Assembly: GCA_027405735.1 (NCBI GenBank)
Contig: JAPEHQ010000005.1
Coordinates: 1,984,001 to 2,048,000 of the forward strand
Source of the DNA: Mucor racemosus
Lineage: Eukaryota > Mucoromycota > Mucoromycetes > Mucorales > Mucoraceae
Direction of reading: 5' to 3'
Length of the DNA: 64,000 bases
Of this stretch, positions 33,309 through 45,810 are shown piece by piece; the first letter of the stretch is position 1; each line of letters starts with the position of its first letter. A model generated the notes under the pieces. That model worked only from the letters and a program-made list of their open reading frames with translations. It was not told the origin of the DNA and did no database searches. The position numbers and the translations under genes are program-made.

Positions 33309-36300
33309 TTAAATTGTAGGTAATTGTTGTTCTTCATCAAACAATAATTCCCATTGATCCTGAGGGACGATTGAACCAAACAATTGAGTCATGCTATCAC
33401 CCAACTATCGTATAAAAGTGTTAGTTTATTATCCATCGCTTCAATCATTTTTTGTCACTATATTTACCTTGTCTAATTCTCTAATAATATCTTCCATTAA
33501 TGTAACATATGCATAGTAAAATACATACACATTTTCTTTCTCCAATAATTTTTTAGATTTAGCAATTGGCATTTCACACAATTGATCCAAAAGAGATTTC
33601 CAAGCTTTGCGTGCAGGTGGGAAATAAGGAGGCATAGGAGTCTTTAATCTTAGAGCAGAAGCCAATAAATAAAAGTAGAGCAACACATTACCCACCATCT
33701 CCTTACGCTCATGAGCAACAGGAGTCATGAAATCATGCTGGACTTCATCATACCAAGCATCTTTAAGCATGACTGTACGCATGGATAAGAATCGATCTAC
33801 AATATTTTGACAAGAAGTCAGCATGCTACGATATGTATCAATAGGGAAAGGACCCTTAAGACGAGGTTCGTTAGGCGTTTGTGATAATAATGCTTGAAGA
33901 TCCAATAATGCACGTTGTAAACCTAATTCCAAATCCATAAATGATTGTGTTGCAAGACGACGTTGAGCCTCAAATGTCAAAACTTGAGCTTCAGAAGCAT
34001 TAGGCCCAACTTCCATAAGACTAACAGAGCGTTCCTGTTGTTGTTGTGCACCACTACCACGATTCTTGATGGGATAATCAGCATAAATAGAGACTAATTT
34101 TTGATACAACCAAGCTAAACGCAATAAGAAATCAGACAAACCCTTTCTAAGCTCAACACGAGCCTCATAAGGCCATATATAAGCAGTTGCGACCAAACCA
34201 AGCACAACACCGACCATAATAGCAAAACAACGCTGAGTAGCCAAAACCCAAACTTCAACTTCATTTGTGTCACGATCATTGTATTTGTTGAGCATTACCA
34301 AGTTATATGCCAATAAGGTGAATTGACCAAACTTGCCATGTTTATGATTCAAGATGAGGTAAAAGTTTGGAATAGAAAAGAGCCATGTGAGAATAGGTAA
34401 AACGTACATGTTTGCAGGGAACAACATGTAAAATGCCATTGCAACATAACAGCCTAAAATGGTAGAAAAGATACGATAAATAGCTACAAGGTTGGTACCG
34501 CCTACAGTTGGTGTCATGACAACCATTAACGTAATCAAGGCCCATTCCATACGATAGGTACGGAAAAAATCTTGTGTCGAATTCAAAAATGCAGGTGTAG
34601 CTAATAAAATAGTAGCAGCTGTAGCTTTAATAGCATAACGAATCTTTTGTGATTTGAAAAGCGAGAATGTTTGCCATACACGAATAAAGAAGCGTCTCCA
34701 TTTTGTTTTTGGTTCAGGTGTATGCAATGTATTAAATGTATTACGTTCGTTAGGTACAAATGGTGTAATATGAAGATGATGATGATGATGATGTCCATTG
34801 TTATTTCTTTCGTTACTATTGTTGGCTTTTGTATTGTTCCATCTACGTTTGATAGAAGAAACTAACCATGTCCAAACACTCAAATTTCTTTCACCAGCTT
34901 TATTCAACTTTTCAACGGCATCTACCAAAGTAATCAATTCACGAGCGAATTCAGTCATATTAAAAACGTAGAAATAAACCAAGATGACTTCTTCACCCAA
35001 AACACATCCGATAGCTTCAGATTCGACATTGTCATTTTCAGGAGTATGGCTAGTGATATAGTCTACACGAGATTGATACAACTTTTGAATAGCTTGCTTT
35101 TGTGCTGTTTCAAACAAGGCAATGGCTTTTTCTAAATTGGCTTTCAAGACGGTCAAGGAAGGTGTAGCACGCTTATGACTCATGCGAGGAAGCCATTTGT
35201 TGGTTGAATTGGACGTAGAAAATCTGGTTTGCAAATGATACAAGGTTTGCTTACATGTATAAGCGAATGATTTAAGTGGAGGACGTATAGTTTGAATGAA
35301 ATTGATCAAGGAAGCTCCATCATGTTCACTTAATTTAGGAGAACTATTATCTTGGTCGTCCATGGATGCACCTCGAGCAGCAGCCTCAGCATAAGATGTT
35401 GATGGCATATTGCTTTTCTTCTTCAAAAATTCATCAAATTGATCGCCGGATTTCGATACAAAAGTACGTTGCTTACGCATCTCATCCTGTAACTTTCTAC
35501 GGCGATAACCAGCTCTTACATTCCAATTTGTATCATTGATGGTAGATGCAGGTACGAATGATTGAGATAGTTTGACGGAATTACGTCGTCTTTCTCCATT
35601 GAATGTATTGTTTTTGGTACCGAAAATTGCAGCAGATGCAGTTGAAAATGGACCTTTTCGATTTGCTTTTTTCTTCTTTCGCTCGCGAGACATATCTTTG
35701 TATTGTTTTGTTGCTTCACTGCCCATAATCTCAAATTGAATACCACAACTACTACGTAATCCACCCATATGCTGAGCAAGTCTTTGCATACTTTTAATAA
35801 CTGCGTCGTATTCAGTAGCTCGCCCACGCACTTCACTATCCCATACAGTTTCTAGTTTAGCTTCCTTTAACGATTTTTGAAGAGCTGTAAAACTAGCTTG
35901 ATGTGATTGAATAGCTGTCTGCAGGGTACGATTTGCTTTAAATTCAGGTAAATCGTCATCCAACAAAAATGTCTTTGTGAGCAATTTGAGCAATACTCGG
36001 TAAGAAGCCAATGTTGCATCTACGTCTTTTTTAAGTCTCTTGGAAGCTGATACAGGCCAGAAAATAACACAGCAAGCGACTGTAATCAGAGTGCCAGTAG
36101 CTACAGCTGTTGTAATTTGTTCAATTCGAGTAGTATCAAAATCACCACGGTTAACAGAGCCTTCTCGCACAATGATGACAAAGATTGTAATGAAACATAA
36201 ACTAGATGCAGTAGCGACAGGAGGTTTATTCCAATGCGCTTTGAGGAAGGATACTATAAATGTTGCGCCGGATAACCAAAAAAACAAGGAAATTAAATGT

Positions 36301-37313
36301 GCAACCAAATAATAATCTCGGTCAACAAAGAAATCAGTAGTAACCATTGATCCCAGACAAACACACACAGCAAACAAGACATAACCCCAACCATAAGCAG
36401 CAGCTTCTACCATACCACCTAATGTTTTAGCAGGGTTAAAAAATACAGTTGCAGTAGCAACTAAATGGCTCGATGTATGATTATTGCCAATAAAAGCATT
36501 GAGAGTGGGTACAAATGTAAATAGTGAACCTAAAAAGTAAGCAAAACTACATTTGAGTACAAGACGCTGGCGAGGAGTAAATTTACAAGCGGAGCAAAGA
36601 CTATGGATGGCTGTGTAAAGTTGACTTGCCCAACCGGCAGATTCTTCATCGTCTTCAATAACTTGATGTGATTTGCGTTTTGAAGGAGTTGTTTGAACTG
36701 GGAAGAAGGGTTCATCTGAATCATCATCATCCGAAGTTGAAGAATCACTGCTGTCACTGGAAGATGAGGATAAATCTTCTTGGTGAGGTTTGTAACCTCC
36801 AATTGCCTGATAAACATCCTTGTGCGACTTTAATAACGGCGTTGTATCATTCATATCGTCATGATTGTTATCGATTGAACTAAAGGAGAAGGAATTTTTT
36901 TTTTTTTTATTGGTAAAATTTACCATTTTCAAATGTCGAGAAATTATAAACAATCTTTACCTGTTGCGTCTGCTTCTTTTTTGTCTATTGGATCCATATT
37001 GATGATGATGATGATGGTGGTGATGATGATCTTCTTCTTCTTCTTCTTCATCTTCATCTGGTAAAGTTGATAGGGACACAGTCCGTTTTTGTGTGGTGCC
37101 ATCATCCAAAATAACCTCGATCTCACTCATTGCCGAAGGAGATCTTGCCATGTTTAGACTTGATTGATGGTTTAGTTCATCTAGTGATTGGGTTCTTTCG
37201 ATGAAAAAGGATTGTGGAGATGTAGATAACGAAGATAAACCTGGATCAGATAAAGGTGATCCTATAATTGGAGCTGCATTTCGTGGTCGTCTTCTATTTG
37301 GATTTTCATCCAT
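33309..37313 (-). CDS. Bre4/ArAE-type (DUF2421, FUSC-like) membrane transporter
   Basis: Three exons (37313-36961, 36879-33468, 33404-33309) keep frame and give 1286 residues. The final exon adds LGDSMTQLFGSIVPQDQWEL and a short acidic end. Residues 1-200 are disordered and cytosolic, with poly-Glu followed by ten His near residues 88-105 and a second acidic Ser run (SSSSDSSDSSTSDDDDSDEP). Two membrane blocks follow: a first set of about six helices (from FAYFLGSLFTFVPTL) and a second set (YAIKATAATILLATPAFLN, WALITLMVVMTPTVGGTNL onward). They are separated and followed by long cytosolic helical domains. This double-FUSC layout is that of fungal Bre4 / ArAE_2 proteins, linked in fission yeast to brefeldin A sensitivity. 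Transport of aromatic acids is only a family-level guess. Confidence 0.85.
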
Positions 37314-38685
37314 TTTGAGTTGAAAAGAAAAAAAAAAAGAAACGAAAATCCCAATATTCTTCTCCAGAAGTTATTGACTTTCAAAAGGTGCTCTAAGCCA
37401 AATTGATACAGAAGCATTTAATATAAACGGCCAATAAAACAACTTCATATTAAGGGTATAATTGGGTTTTAAGAGTGAAATCTGACCCAATTAGTGATGA
37501 TTACAAGCTTAAATAGGATAATTTCGACAGATACACTACATTTTTTTGCAGTTGCCAGATGCAATACGTCGAAAATTCATAATCAAATAACTAAACGTAT
37601 CAATAATTAGAAAAATACATAAAAAAACCATAGTAATAGCAGTATATTTAACAAAATCATCATTTTACAAGTCTTTTGAATATTGATTTTTGACGATTTG
37701 AGGCTATCACTAGCGCTAAAAAGCATACCAAACGGATACTATCGCTCAATAGACTTCATCTGATGCATTTTAGCAGTTTTTTTGAAATCATGAATTCAGC
37801 TCGAATTTTCCCTTACCATACCACGTCCAAAATCTCAATTTTGACAAAATTCAATTTTTGACCCAAAAAACGAGACTTTTTACTAAGGTATTTACAGAGA
37901 TTATATGTTCAAAATATTCATATGTTAATATTACAAATGTTTATTTTGAATTTGCAACCCAATTTTTTTGAGATTTCTCAGAAAAACTATAATTTCACTT
38001 TTTTGTAAATATCTAATATTTTTTGGTTGCAATTTTTAAAATATAAAATGCCATAACTTAGAAACGCTTTGATTACATATATTTAGTTATTTTTGTTTTT
38101 CAACTTTATTAAGAATATATTTGAGTAAAAATCCTTTATATGTAAATTTTTTTGTTGAAATTTCAATATCGTTCAAAAATCTGGCTGTTGCATTTTCAAA
38201 ATTCACATCCCGCTATCATCATTTGTATCTCTCGTTACATAGTAGCTTTACTACGAATTTGATGGTAAAATGATAACTTCTCAATTGCAGTGGGCACAAT
38301 TTGAATCAAGCGTCTTTAATACACTAGTGTAAGTACAATCTCATAGTAAGTTTCATAAAAAACACTCTTTTTTTGTAATAAAATACACTTTTTACTGCTT
38401 TTTTATCATTCTTTTTTTTTTTTTTGCAATTTCCCTACTGTAGCATGATGCGAGAAACATGTAATTTTCACACATTGAAGCTCTGTATAATTGGCAAAAT
38501 TACAACCACATAAACCTCTCGGTTTTTATCTTATACATTCTTCAAGAGCACAAGCTAGCAAATGCTACTGTAACAGTTCAAACCCATAATATTGTTACAT
38601 GATGTCACTTGATTTGCAATTAATTGGGCGAGTTGGATTTTTGAATTCTTCTTGTTGTCTTCTTTCTCTCACACATATAAAAATA
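37314..38685. other. Divergent intergenic region, AT-rich
   Basis: About 1.37 kb between the divergent starts of the Bre4-like gene and SHR3. It contains low-complexity A/T tracts but no recognisable gene or copy of the R1-R3 repeats. A pyrimidine-rich leader (CTTGTTGTCTTCTTTCTCTC) precedes the SHR3 ATG. Confidence 0.5.
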
Positions 38686-39610
38686 ATGGACAGAGAATAT
38701 ATGCAAACAGCAAAAGTAGCACTTATATTATGTTCTTGCTTCTTTTCTTATGGTGTAAGCAATGTTTTGCCCGGGATTTATTCATTTTGAATTGACATTG
38801 GATCTAACTTTCAACCTTTTTCATGCATAAAATTATGTAGACTTATTGGTCAGACTGGGCTTTCGATTATTATTTACTGTGGGCCAATCCAGTAGAGTAT
38901 CCAGAAGCAATTACTCGAGCAACAGTAAATTAACATCTGATAAACCATTTTGCTGCATCAATGTGCTCTAACATTTGACATTTTTAGTTTTATTATGCTA
39001 ATCAAGGACATATTCCAAATATTTTGAAATATGTCCCAATTGCTAATTTATGTATTGCAGCAACTGGTTTTACCACAGGTTTATTAACAATGACAGATGG
39101 AAACTTGTTATTTGATGGTGCCTCATTAGGTAAAATTAACTGATATAAAATGGTTGATTATAATGATATTTACCAATAATTGTGGTTTTAGTTTTAATGT
39201 TATTTGGAGTAACAACATATATTTCGTCAGTGAAACCAGGTATGTGAATATTCTATGGGTTAAAGTAGATTAATGCAATATTGACACAGGGTCATTTATG
39301 TAGCGATAACTGTAGTCAATGAATCAGCAGATGTAAACGATATCACCACATCCCTAAAAAATATAGCTGCAGCCCATTTTATTATAGTTTTGGCAATTAC
39401 AGGTGATTACAAAAGAGATATTTTCGATCACTTTTACATGTTATCAACAATCATAAACACTTAGGGATTATTGGATTGCAAATTACACATTACTTTGTTA
39501 TGAAGAGATCAAATAAAGATAATGACGAGGATGATCAAGAAGATGAGCAAGATGGTCAAGAAGAAGAAGAAGAAGAAGAAGAAGAGCAAGAAGCAGGAGA
39601 GAAACGCTAA
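38686..39610 (+). CDS. SHR3: ER packaging chaperone Shr3
   Basis: Six exons (38686-38754, 38841-38924, 38988-39129, 39192-39239, 39304-39402, 39465-39610) assemble in frame to give 195 residues. Exon 5 must use the second of two acceptors (GTAG before CGATAAC), since the first runs into a stop. Shr3 is an integral ER protein needed to fold and export amino acid permeases into COPII vesicles. Four hydrophobic segments (about 9-23, 66-85, 93-112, 135-160), the W-x(3)-DYYLLWANP element in the first lumenal loop, DGNLLFDGASLVLMLFG and AAAHFIIVLAITGIIGLQ match the family. The cytosolic tail is almost wholly acidic (a run of nine Glu) instead of ending in the usual basic residues. VMA22-like begins 188 bp downstream. 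Confidence 0.9.
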
Positions 39611-39798
39611 AGAAAGGGAATTGAAGCATAATGATACATGTATCGGTCGTTAAATAATGCCTTACTAGGAAGTAAGCTTGATTGCACGGTACTTGATTAC
39701 AACAGCTTAATTAAAATATAACGATAAACAAAAACGCGCGCCTTCCTATCCTCTTTTTTCTTTCTATTTTTTACAATAATACTATCAACTAATAAAAC

Positions 39799-40611
39799 AT
39801 GTCTAGCAATAATTACGAATCTGTCTGTGAGGAATTAGATAGTTTAAGTATATCTTATTTGACTAAACTTAATGAATATACCCAACAATGGAAAGAAACA
39901 GGCAGCCAATTTCAAAAAGTATAGTAAATAATATACTTGTGAAATTTCAACTAAAGGTTATATTAGGGCTTTCTTGACTTGGCACATGCAAAATATACCA
40001 TGGGAGCAAACACAATATCCCATTTCTCATACGATGAACGTATGAAAGCTATTTTACAAGTGTAAGTAAATAGATTAAAAATGTGAGAGGGAGGGGGCAT
40101 TTAACGCTGTGACCTTGTAGTGAAATAGATGACCAAGATCAGATCCATTCTAAAACATTAGCACCACCTGTAAAGCCAAAGCAGACATTAGATGAAAAGG
40201 AGGGATTAAGGAAACGAAATATTCATGAACCAGAAAAGAAGAAGAATTCAGAATGGGTTGCAGTAGAGGAGAAACCACAAAATGATAAGGATGATATTGA
40301 GTTGGATGAAAAAAAGAATAAGAAAAAGATCAAAAAGAGTGGCGATCCTTTACATTGGTTTGGTTTGTTTGTATCTCCTTCTTTACGTACAACGCAAGAG
40401 CATTTCAAGTCTGGTAAGATGAATAATAAAGCACCATCAATGCGCATGTTAATATATTATATATTTAGTTACTGAGCAACTTGTAAATCAAGTGAACCGA
40501 ATTCATGAATTACAATCAATGGAAAAGAGATATCATCAATTACAAGAAGAAAAATTATCTATAAAATTAAAAGAGACAATGTTGCAACAACAAGAAGATG
40601 TAACTGCATAA
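39799..40611 (+). CDS. VMA22: V-ATPase assembly factor Vma22/CCDC115-like
   Basis: Four exons (39799-39918, 39967-40061, 40121-40413, 40469-40611) keep frame and give 216 residues. Vma22/CCDC115 is a soluble ER-associated factor that, with Vma12 and Vma21, assembles the V0 sector of the vacuolar ATPase. The N-terminal helix (VCEELDSLSISYLTKLNEYT), GFLDLAHAKYTMG (41-53), a charged linker, and the C-terminal signature DPLHWFGLFVSPSLRTTQEH (from D147) followed by a helix are all present. This is the family arrangement. Sequence identity to yeast Vma22 is low by nature, so the name is a family-level call. It is convergent with the first Stf2-like gene (120 bp between the stops). Confidence 0.82.
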
Positions 40612-40731
40612 AAAAATATTTTTATTCAGATAATAAAAGAGAATGGAAGTTGTAAATTTGATTGTTAATTTGCTAAAAAGAAAAGGGATGGAGGAAGGAG
40701 AGGGAGGGAGGGGGGGGATATCATATGCTTT

Positions 40732-41061
40732 TTAAGATGCTTGTTCACTTGAGCGCATATATTCAAATGTTTCTGAATCAACCAGATTAAGCTTTGTGCC
40801 ATATTGAGCATGTACTGATGAGGTGGCCTCAATTTCAGCACGAGCAATTTCTTGAACATCAGGCAATTCATCGCCCAAAATTCCCCAATTACCAGCGCCA
40901 GCGCCCATTTTCTTTACGCCATAACGTAATTCAGTTTGGCCATTTCTTTTCAAATATTAGGTTTATATTATTGCAATACGTTAATTTCATTTACTGTACC
41001 TGGCTACATGTCTTTCATGACGAGGTTGATGGGGAAAAACAGAATCCTTGCTACGACTCAT
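40732..41061 (-). CDS. Stf2/Tma10-like small hydrophilic protein (paralogue 1)
   Basis: Exons 41061-41000 and 40945-40732 give 91 residues. The core KKMGAGAGNWGILGDELPD (33-50) matches the GxGxGNWGxxGDE signature of yeast Stf2 and Tma10. These are intrinsically disordered hydrophilins, first described as stabilisers of the inhibited F1Fo-ATPase and later linked to dehydration tolerance and ribosomes. The only intron splits the Arg codon before NGQ, the same place as in the neighbouring paralogue at 42233-42535. This shows that the two arose by tandem duplication. The C-terminal half (AEIEATSSVHAQYGTKLNLV) is longer than in the partner. Whether it binds the mitochondrial ATPase here is unknown. 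Confidence 0.8.
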
Positions 41062-42232
41062 TTTGTGTGTTTACGAGAGAAAAAAAAAAGTTAAAAAATA
41101 CGCAAAAAAGAAAAGGGATAAAATGGGCGTTTTTATAGTTGTTTTATTCCCTTACAACTAACATTATGATGGGAAAAAATACAAAAAATAATGTTAGTAT
41201 ATGGATTATCGCATGACTGAGTGTATAAACATAAGCCTGGGCGGTGATATTTTGACATTTTGAACCTATCAACTTTTTATTTCATGCAAATTGAAAAAGA
41301 GCAGGGTTTTGGGAGGGTTTAAAGTTTAAGAAATATCCATTTGTATCACTTTTTAGTTGTGATTTATATGTATGAGTGTGTGTATATGTCAACTATTCTT
41401 TATACCACTTGATTTAGGCAAAAGTATATGATGAATAAAAAGCATGGTGCTCAATAAACCCATATTACTGAACAGACATCTACACCGAAAACAAAGTATC
41501 AAATTTGTTTATCATTGACACAGAGATACGCCATCTATACTCCAAATAACGCCAATCTATAAAATCCCTGTTTCAAAATGTTGGTATTATCCCATTAATA
41601 ATTTGTCGTCAGTCTGGGTACACCACTATATATAAATAAAAGATTCATCAACTTATCTGCATCAGCCTGTGTTAAAATTGACTTTTCAAGTTACATCATA
41701 ATGCAGATCAGGTGCTTATATTCAACTCATTTGTGCACTTGTAATTAAAGCCAGGGAAACATGTATTTCTTTTAGACATAAAAGCTTGTTCATTGGGATT
41801 GATACGTGTTATAATGTATAAACATCATCGCGTCTGGATACATGGATTCATTTGAGACATGCTTATAGTTTCTAGAACCTAGTCAATACAAAACATTTTG
41901 GATTAAATATGAACTTGATCATTAGTTCTACATAAATTAACAATTAAAACTTCGTTTTATTTGGATTAGTTTGTATTGGCATTTGGTGCCCTTGAGTAAA
42001 GAAGAAACAGTTGGCTTTATGTTCTCAAAGCACATTTAATGATAAATATAGAAACTGATAGCGATAAAAACATTCTTGAATAAACTGAGGAAAAAAACAC
42101 AGCTAGAGTTTTAATACAAATTATATTATACTATTAATTCAAGGCCAAGGAAGATGCGTTTTGGTAATAATAATGCTCGAAATTGGTATTATATATTTAT
42201 ATATGTACAATGAGAAAAAACGATTATCTAAA
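41062..42232. other. Intergenic between the two Stf2-like paralogues
   Basis: About 1.17 kb of AT-rich DNA with the promoter of paralogue 1. I searched for STRE-type AGGGG/CCCCT sites near its start and saw none that was convincing. No other gene or repeat copy is recognised. Confidence 0.5.
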
Positions 42233-42535
42233 TTAGGAGCGCATGCTTTTGAAAGTTTCTTCATCAACGAGCTTCACCTTGTTGGCCTTGGAAGTTTCTT
42301 CCATTTCTTGGTGAGTGTATTCATATAAATTAGGTACTTCATCACCTTCGATACCCCAATTGGCATGTCCAGCGCCTGCTTTTTTCATGGTAATATTCTG
42401 GCCATTTCTAAATAAAAAAAGTAGAGTGTCAGAGCTTTCCGAACCGTTTGGATTCTAATCCCAATAGAGGAATACGTACCTAGCGATGTGCTTTTCATGA
42501 CGATCAGGATGAGCATTATATTTACTGTGAGACAT
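42233..42535 (-). CDS. Stf2/Tma10-like small hydrophilic protein (paralogue 2)
   Basis: Exons 42535-42480 and 42407-42233 give 76 residues. The core KKAGAGHANWGIEGDEVPN (27-45) and the C-terminal KLVDEETFKSMRS align with paralogue 1 (LNLVDSETFEYMRS). The N-termini share MSxSK and RHExHxARNGQ. It is 15 residues shorter, mainly through loss of the Ala/Glu-rich segment. The intron position and phase are identical to paralogue 1. It begins 225 bp downstream of the AVT-like stop codon on the same strand. Confidence 0.8.
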
Positions 42536-42760
42536 TTTTATTGTTTTGTTTGTAGTTTGTATTTAGTATGGGATGATCTTGTATAGAAATTCATTGATAT
42601 TTATACAAATCAATTTGAAAAGATCAGGCTATTATTCGTGAGTTTCAAATCACTTGCTGAGCAGTAATACAAACAAAACGGAAAATCCAATCATGGAAAG
42701 AGTTTTCCATTAAACAATGTCAATCAATTTTTTATTCATGCAAAAGAAAAAAAAATACGT

Positions 42761-44780
42761 CTATGAGGGGCAGTAAGGTGGTAATACAAATGAAGCACCT
42801 TCCGGTTTTAAAAATGAAGATATTGTTACATACAATGTGAATATCATGATTGCACACCCAAATGTACATAATGCAACGTCGAGTATTTTATCTTTTAATT
42901 TTTTAGATACTTTGAAATGGAATAATCCTATATTGAATGAATGTTAGTATCAGGATGTATAATATATCGTTTGAGAAAAGTTACCAGGGAATATGAAACA
43001 TAGAGGCACACAAGCAACGGAACCAACTATGGTATAATATTTATCAGCTAATGTTTTCTTTACTACTTTTTCGTTCAATATTTACCAAGAGACACAAAAA
43101 CATCCAGGTTTTCCCCTCCAATACCAAATGCAACGGCTGCACAAAAGCACAATAAGAACATTCGAAAGAAGTTTTTGCTCCATTTAATTTTGAAATCTTG
43201 ACTTCCCGAGCGACATTTCCGAAATATAACATTTTCCAAGATCTTTGTTGCAGGAAATAACATTAATGGAGCACTATAATAGTTACAAATGATGGGTCAT
43301 TTTTACTGTTATTTCAGGAGGTAGTGTGCGTGGATGTAAAACTTACGTTAGAATAATTGCAATTGAATATAATAATTGTACTGCAATAGTAAGTGGATTA
43401 TCCCTAGGGAAATTATATACCACTGCGGCTTGAATATGACTACCATAGGCCATATAGGATATAGCTCCAATCAAAATGTAAATAGAACAAACAATTGCCA
43501 TTCCTACTGTAACGACGAATGGAAATCTTTCAGGTTGCTTCATTGATTCTACAATGGGTATCACTATAATAAAAAATAATTAATATTTCACTGAGCTCTA
43601 GATTAGTCTATCATCCAAGCTTTACCTAAACCAATGCCTTCAAATGAAAATGTTGCAGTACCCAGCATCAATGCAAAATTAGCGGGATTGACAGCTTTTA
43701 CTTCCGGCCCCATTCCGAAGTTCTTTAGTTCGTGCGCTGTAAAATACAAACAACTGATTAAACCAAACAAAATAAAGGCGTCAGCGATGATAGCGGTGAA
43801 CGACAGTTTAGCAATATGTCGAATTAATACCAAGGGCATAATGAAAATCAGGGGAAACCAGATGTAATATTTTTGTTCGATCTGAGCACCACAATGAGAC
43901 AACACATCGACAATGTTTACAAGATTTCCGGATATAAACACAAAATAGGAACATACAAATCCCATTTGTGAAAGCACAATGAAAAACAGTACAATATATT
44001 TAACCCATCTACCATATAATACTTGGCCAATATCACCGTAAGAACCACCAATAATAAGTTGTGTATTGACTAATCTCAAAAATGCAAATAAACAGATACA
44101 AGCTATAATCACCATTAATACACAAGACAAAGCAAGCCCACCATGTTCAAAGCTATTTGTATTTATATATATTTTTGGTTTAGTTCAATTATCGTACATG
44201 AAAAAAATATACATAAAACTTACGCCTTTGGTAAGAATAGCACTCCTGATCCTATAAATGCTTTTAGAAACATAAACATGGCTTTGCCTACAGATGCTTT
44301 AGGAGAAACATTGTCATCATCTTTTTCATTGATGCTGCTATTACTACTGTAACTGCTGTCACTTGATCCGCCTTTGATAGAAACATCTTCAACATCTAAT
44401 GATTTTGCACTATTTTTCCTTGATGAAGAATAATGGCGATGGTTCGGATGACTAAATCTCTCGCCTGCAAAATGAGAATATAATGAAAAGGAAGATACAG
44501 ATCTTGCAAATGATTTGCGCGTATGCACAGAAGGTCTACGAAGCGTATAACCTTCACTATGAGATATACTAGCACGATTCATTCCTGGTCTTGCAGATGA
44601 TGTTGATGTATTAAAATGAGCATGAACGCCTGTTGTTTTTTCTCTAGGTATTTCAAATGATTGTGATCTTAGCGTAGGCAAAGGTGGAGGCAAAGGAGGA
44701 GATATAGCCTCTTGAATTTGGATTCGTGGTATTGAATTAGGTGAAGTCAATTCATGTTGTTTATTGTTATTTGTAGTCAT
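42761..44780 (-). CDS. Vacuolar amino acid transporter, AVT3/4 type (AAAP family)
   Basis: Six exons (44780-44224, 44152-43626, 43563-43347, 43273-43086, 43026-42985, 42927-42761) keep frame to give 565 residues. About 165 residues of Ser/Pro/Arg-rich cytosolic sequence precede the transporter domain. That domain opens with the family hallmark GKAMFMFLKAFIGSGVLFLP and continues through about 11 TM helices, including GGLALSCVLMVIIACICLFA, the SYGDIG element, and ATFSFEGIGLVIPIVESM. The last shows the conserved F-x-E-G-x(5)-P-I-x-x-M pattern of Avt3/Avt4. Such proteins export amino acids from the vacuole using the proton gradient made by the V-ATPase. The substrate cannot be read from the sequence. 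The long N-tail resembles that of Avt3/4 relatives. Confidence 0.88.
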
Positions 44781-45513
44781 TATTAGTAAATATTGTACAA
44801 GTATATATATATAAAAAAAAAAAGAAATTTAATGGTAGTTCATGTATAATGAAATTCTATAATTAAAAAGAAAAGAGGAAAAGAAGAAGGTAAAAATAAA
44901 AAATGCGACTTATATACACTATACAAAAGCATTTGCAAGCAGAAGCATCATCATCATTACTTTATATATAATTTCAAGCAACACGCATTTAGTTAATTTC
45001 GATCTACACTGTAAACTTTAGAAGCGAATCTCCTCGGGATCATACATTTTAGTATGGTTTCTTTATTTATTGTAAACTAGCATAAACAAGTTTAATTCTT
45101 CTTCTTTTGGTTCTCTCTTTACACGCATAGTACAACTGTTATACATTACAAATACTAGTTTTACAACTTTATAAATGTCATAAAAAGTGGCGTACCGAAT
45201 TATTCGGCAATTTATTATACAGATAGAAAAAGTCTTTTTTTAAATAGCTAAAAAGTTATCAAACAAATAAATAAAAATCTCGTAACAATAAATTGTATAG
45301 TATACAGAAATCTATATGATTCAGTATGAATGCGATGCATGTAAAAATAATTGAATATAACAATTACAACATATAATGTGTTCAAATTGTGAAATTATAA
45401 ATACAATTAGTTGCTCCATATAATTTATTGTAATTCAATCTGCTGTATTATTCATGAATCAAACTAGTGATTTTATGTATGTACCAATGTATGGTTGTAT
45501 TTCTATTTTGAGT

Positions 45514-45810
45514 CTAGATCGTCAGTTTACACCAGAATTGCCCTTCTTTTTCAATACGCACAACTTTGCCTATCGACGGGTAAGAAAATATCATGAACGA
45601 TTTAATTGTGCATAAATTGAGGTGTAAGTAGTAGAGGAACTTCTTTGTATCAAAGATAATTAAGATTACAATGATATAATCATCATCAGATGCAATAAAT
45701 TGATTTAGGAGAGACAATATGTGGTATATTAGCAGTACATGATGAATACAGTAAAAGAGTTTCTTTTGCCTTGTTAAATGTGTTTTATATTGTGTAATCC
45801 TCAAAAACAC
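45514..45810 (-). pseudogene. Possible gene remnant (98-codon frame)
   Basis: An open frame ends PSIGKVVRIEKEGQFWCKLTI. Its last 20 codons have gene-like composition and are preceded by a plausible acceptor (CGATAG). The middle reads QFIASDDDYIIVILIIFDTK, faintly like a WD40 blade. The rest is AT-rich and unconvincing. It is probably a terminal exon or debris of a lost gene. Confidence 0.25.

Noticed and set aside
34342..34865. Several 60-70 codon frames on both strands
   Set aside because: They are alternate-frame shadows inside the large exon of the Bre4/ArAE-type gene.
38686..42535. A secondary-metabolite or other dedicated gene cluster
   Set aside because: The genes are housekeeping membrane and stress functions with individual promoters; no synthase, tailoring enzyme or cluster regulator is present.
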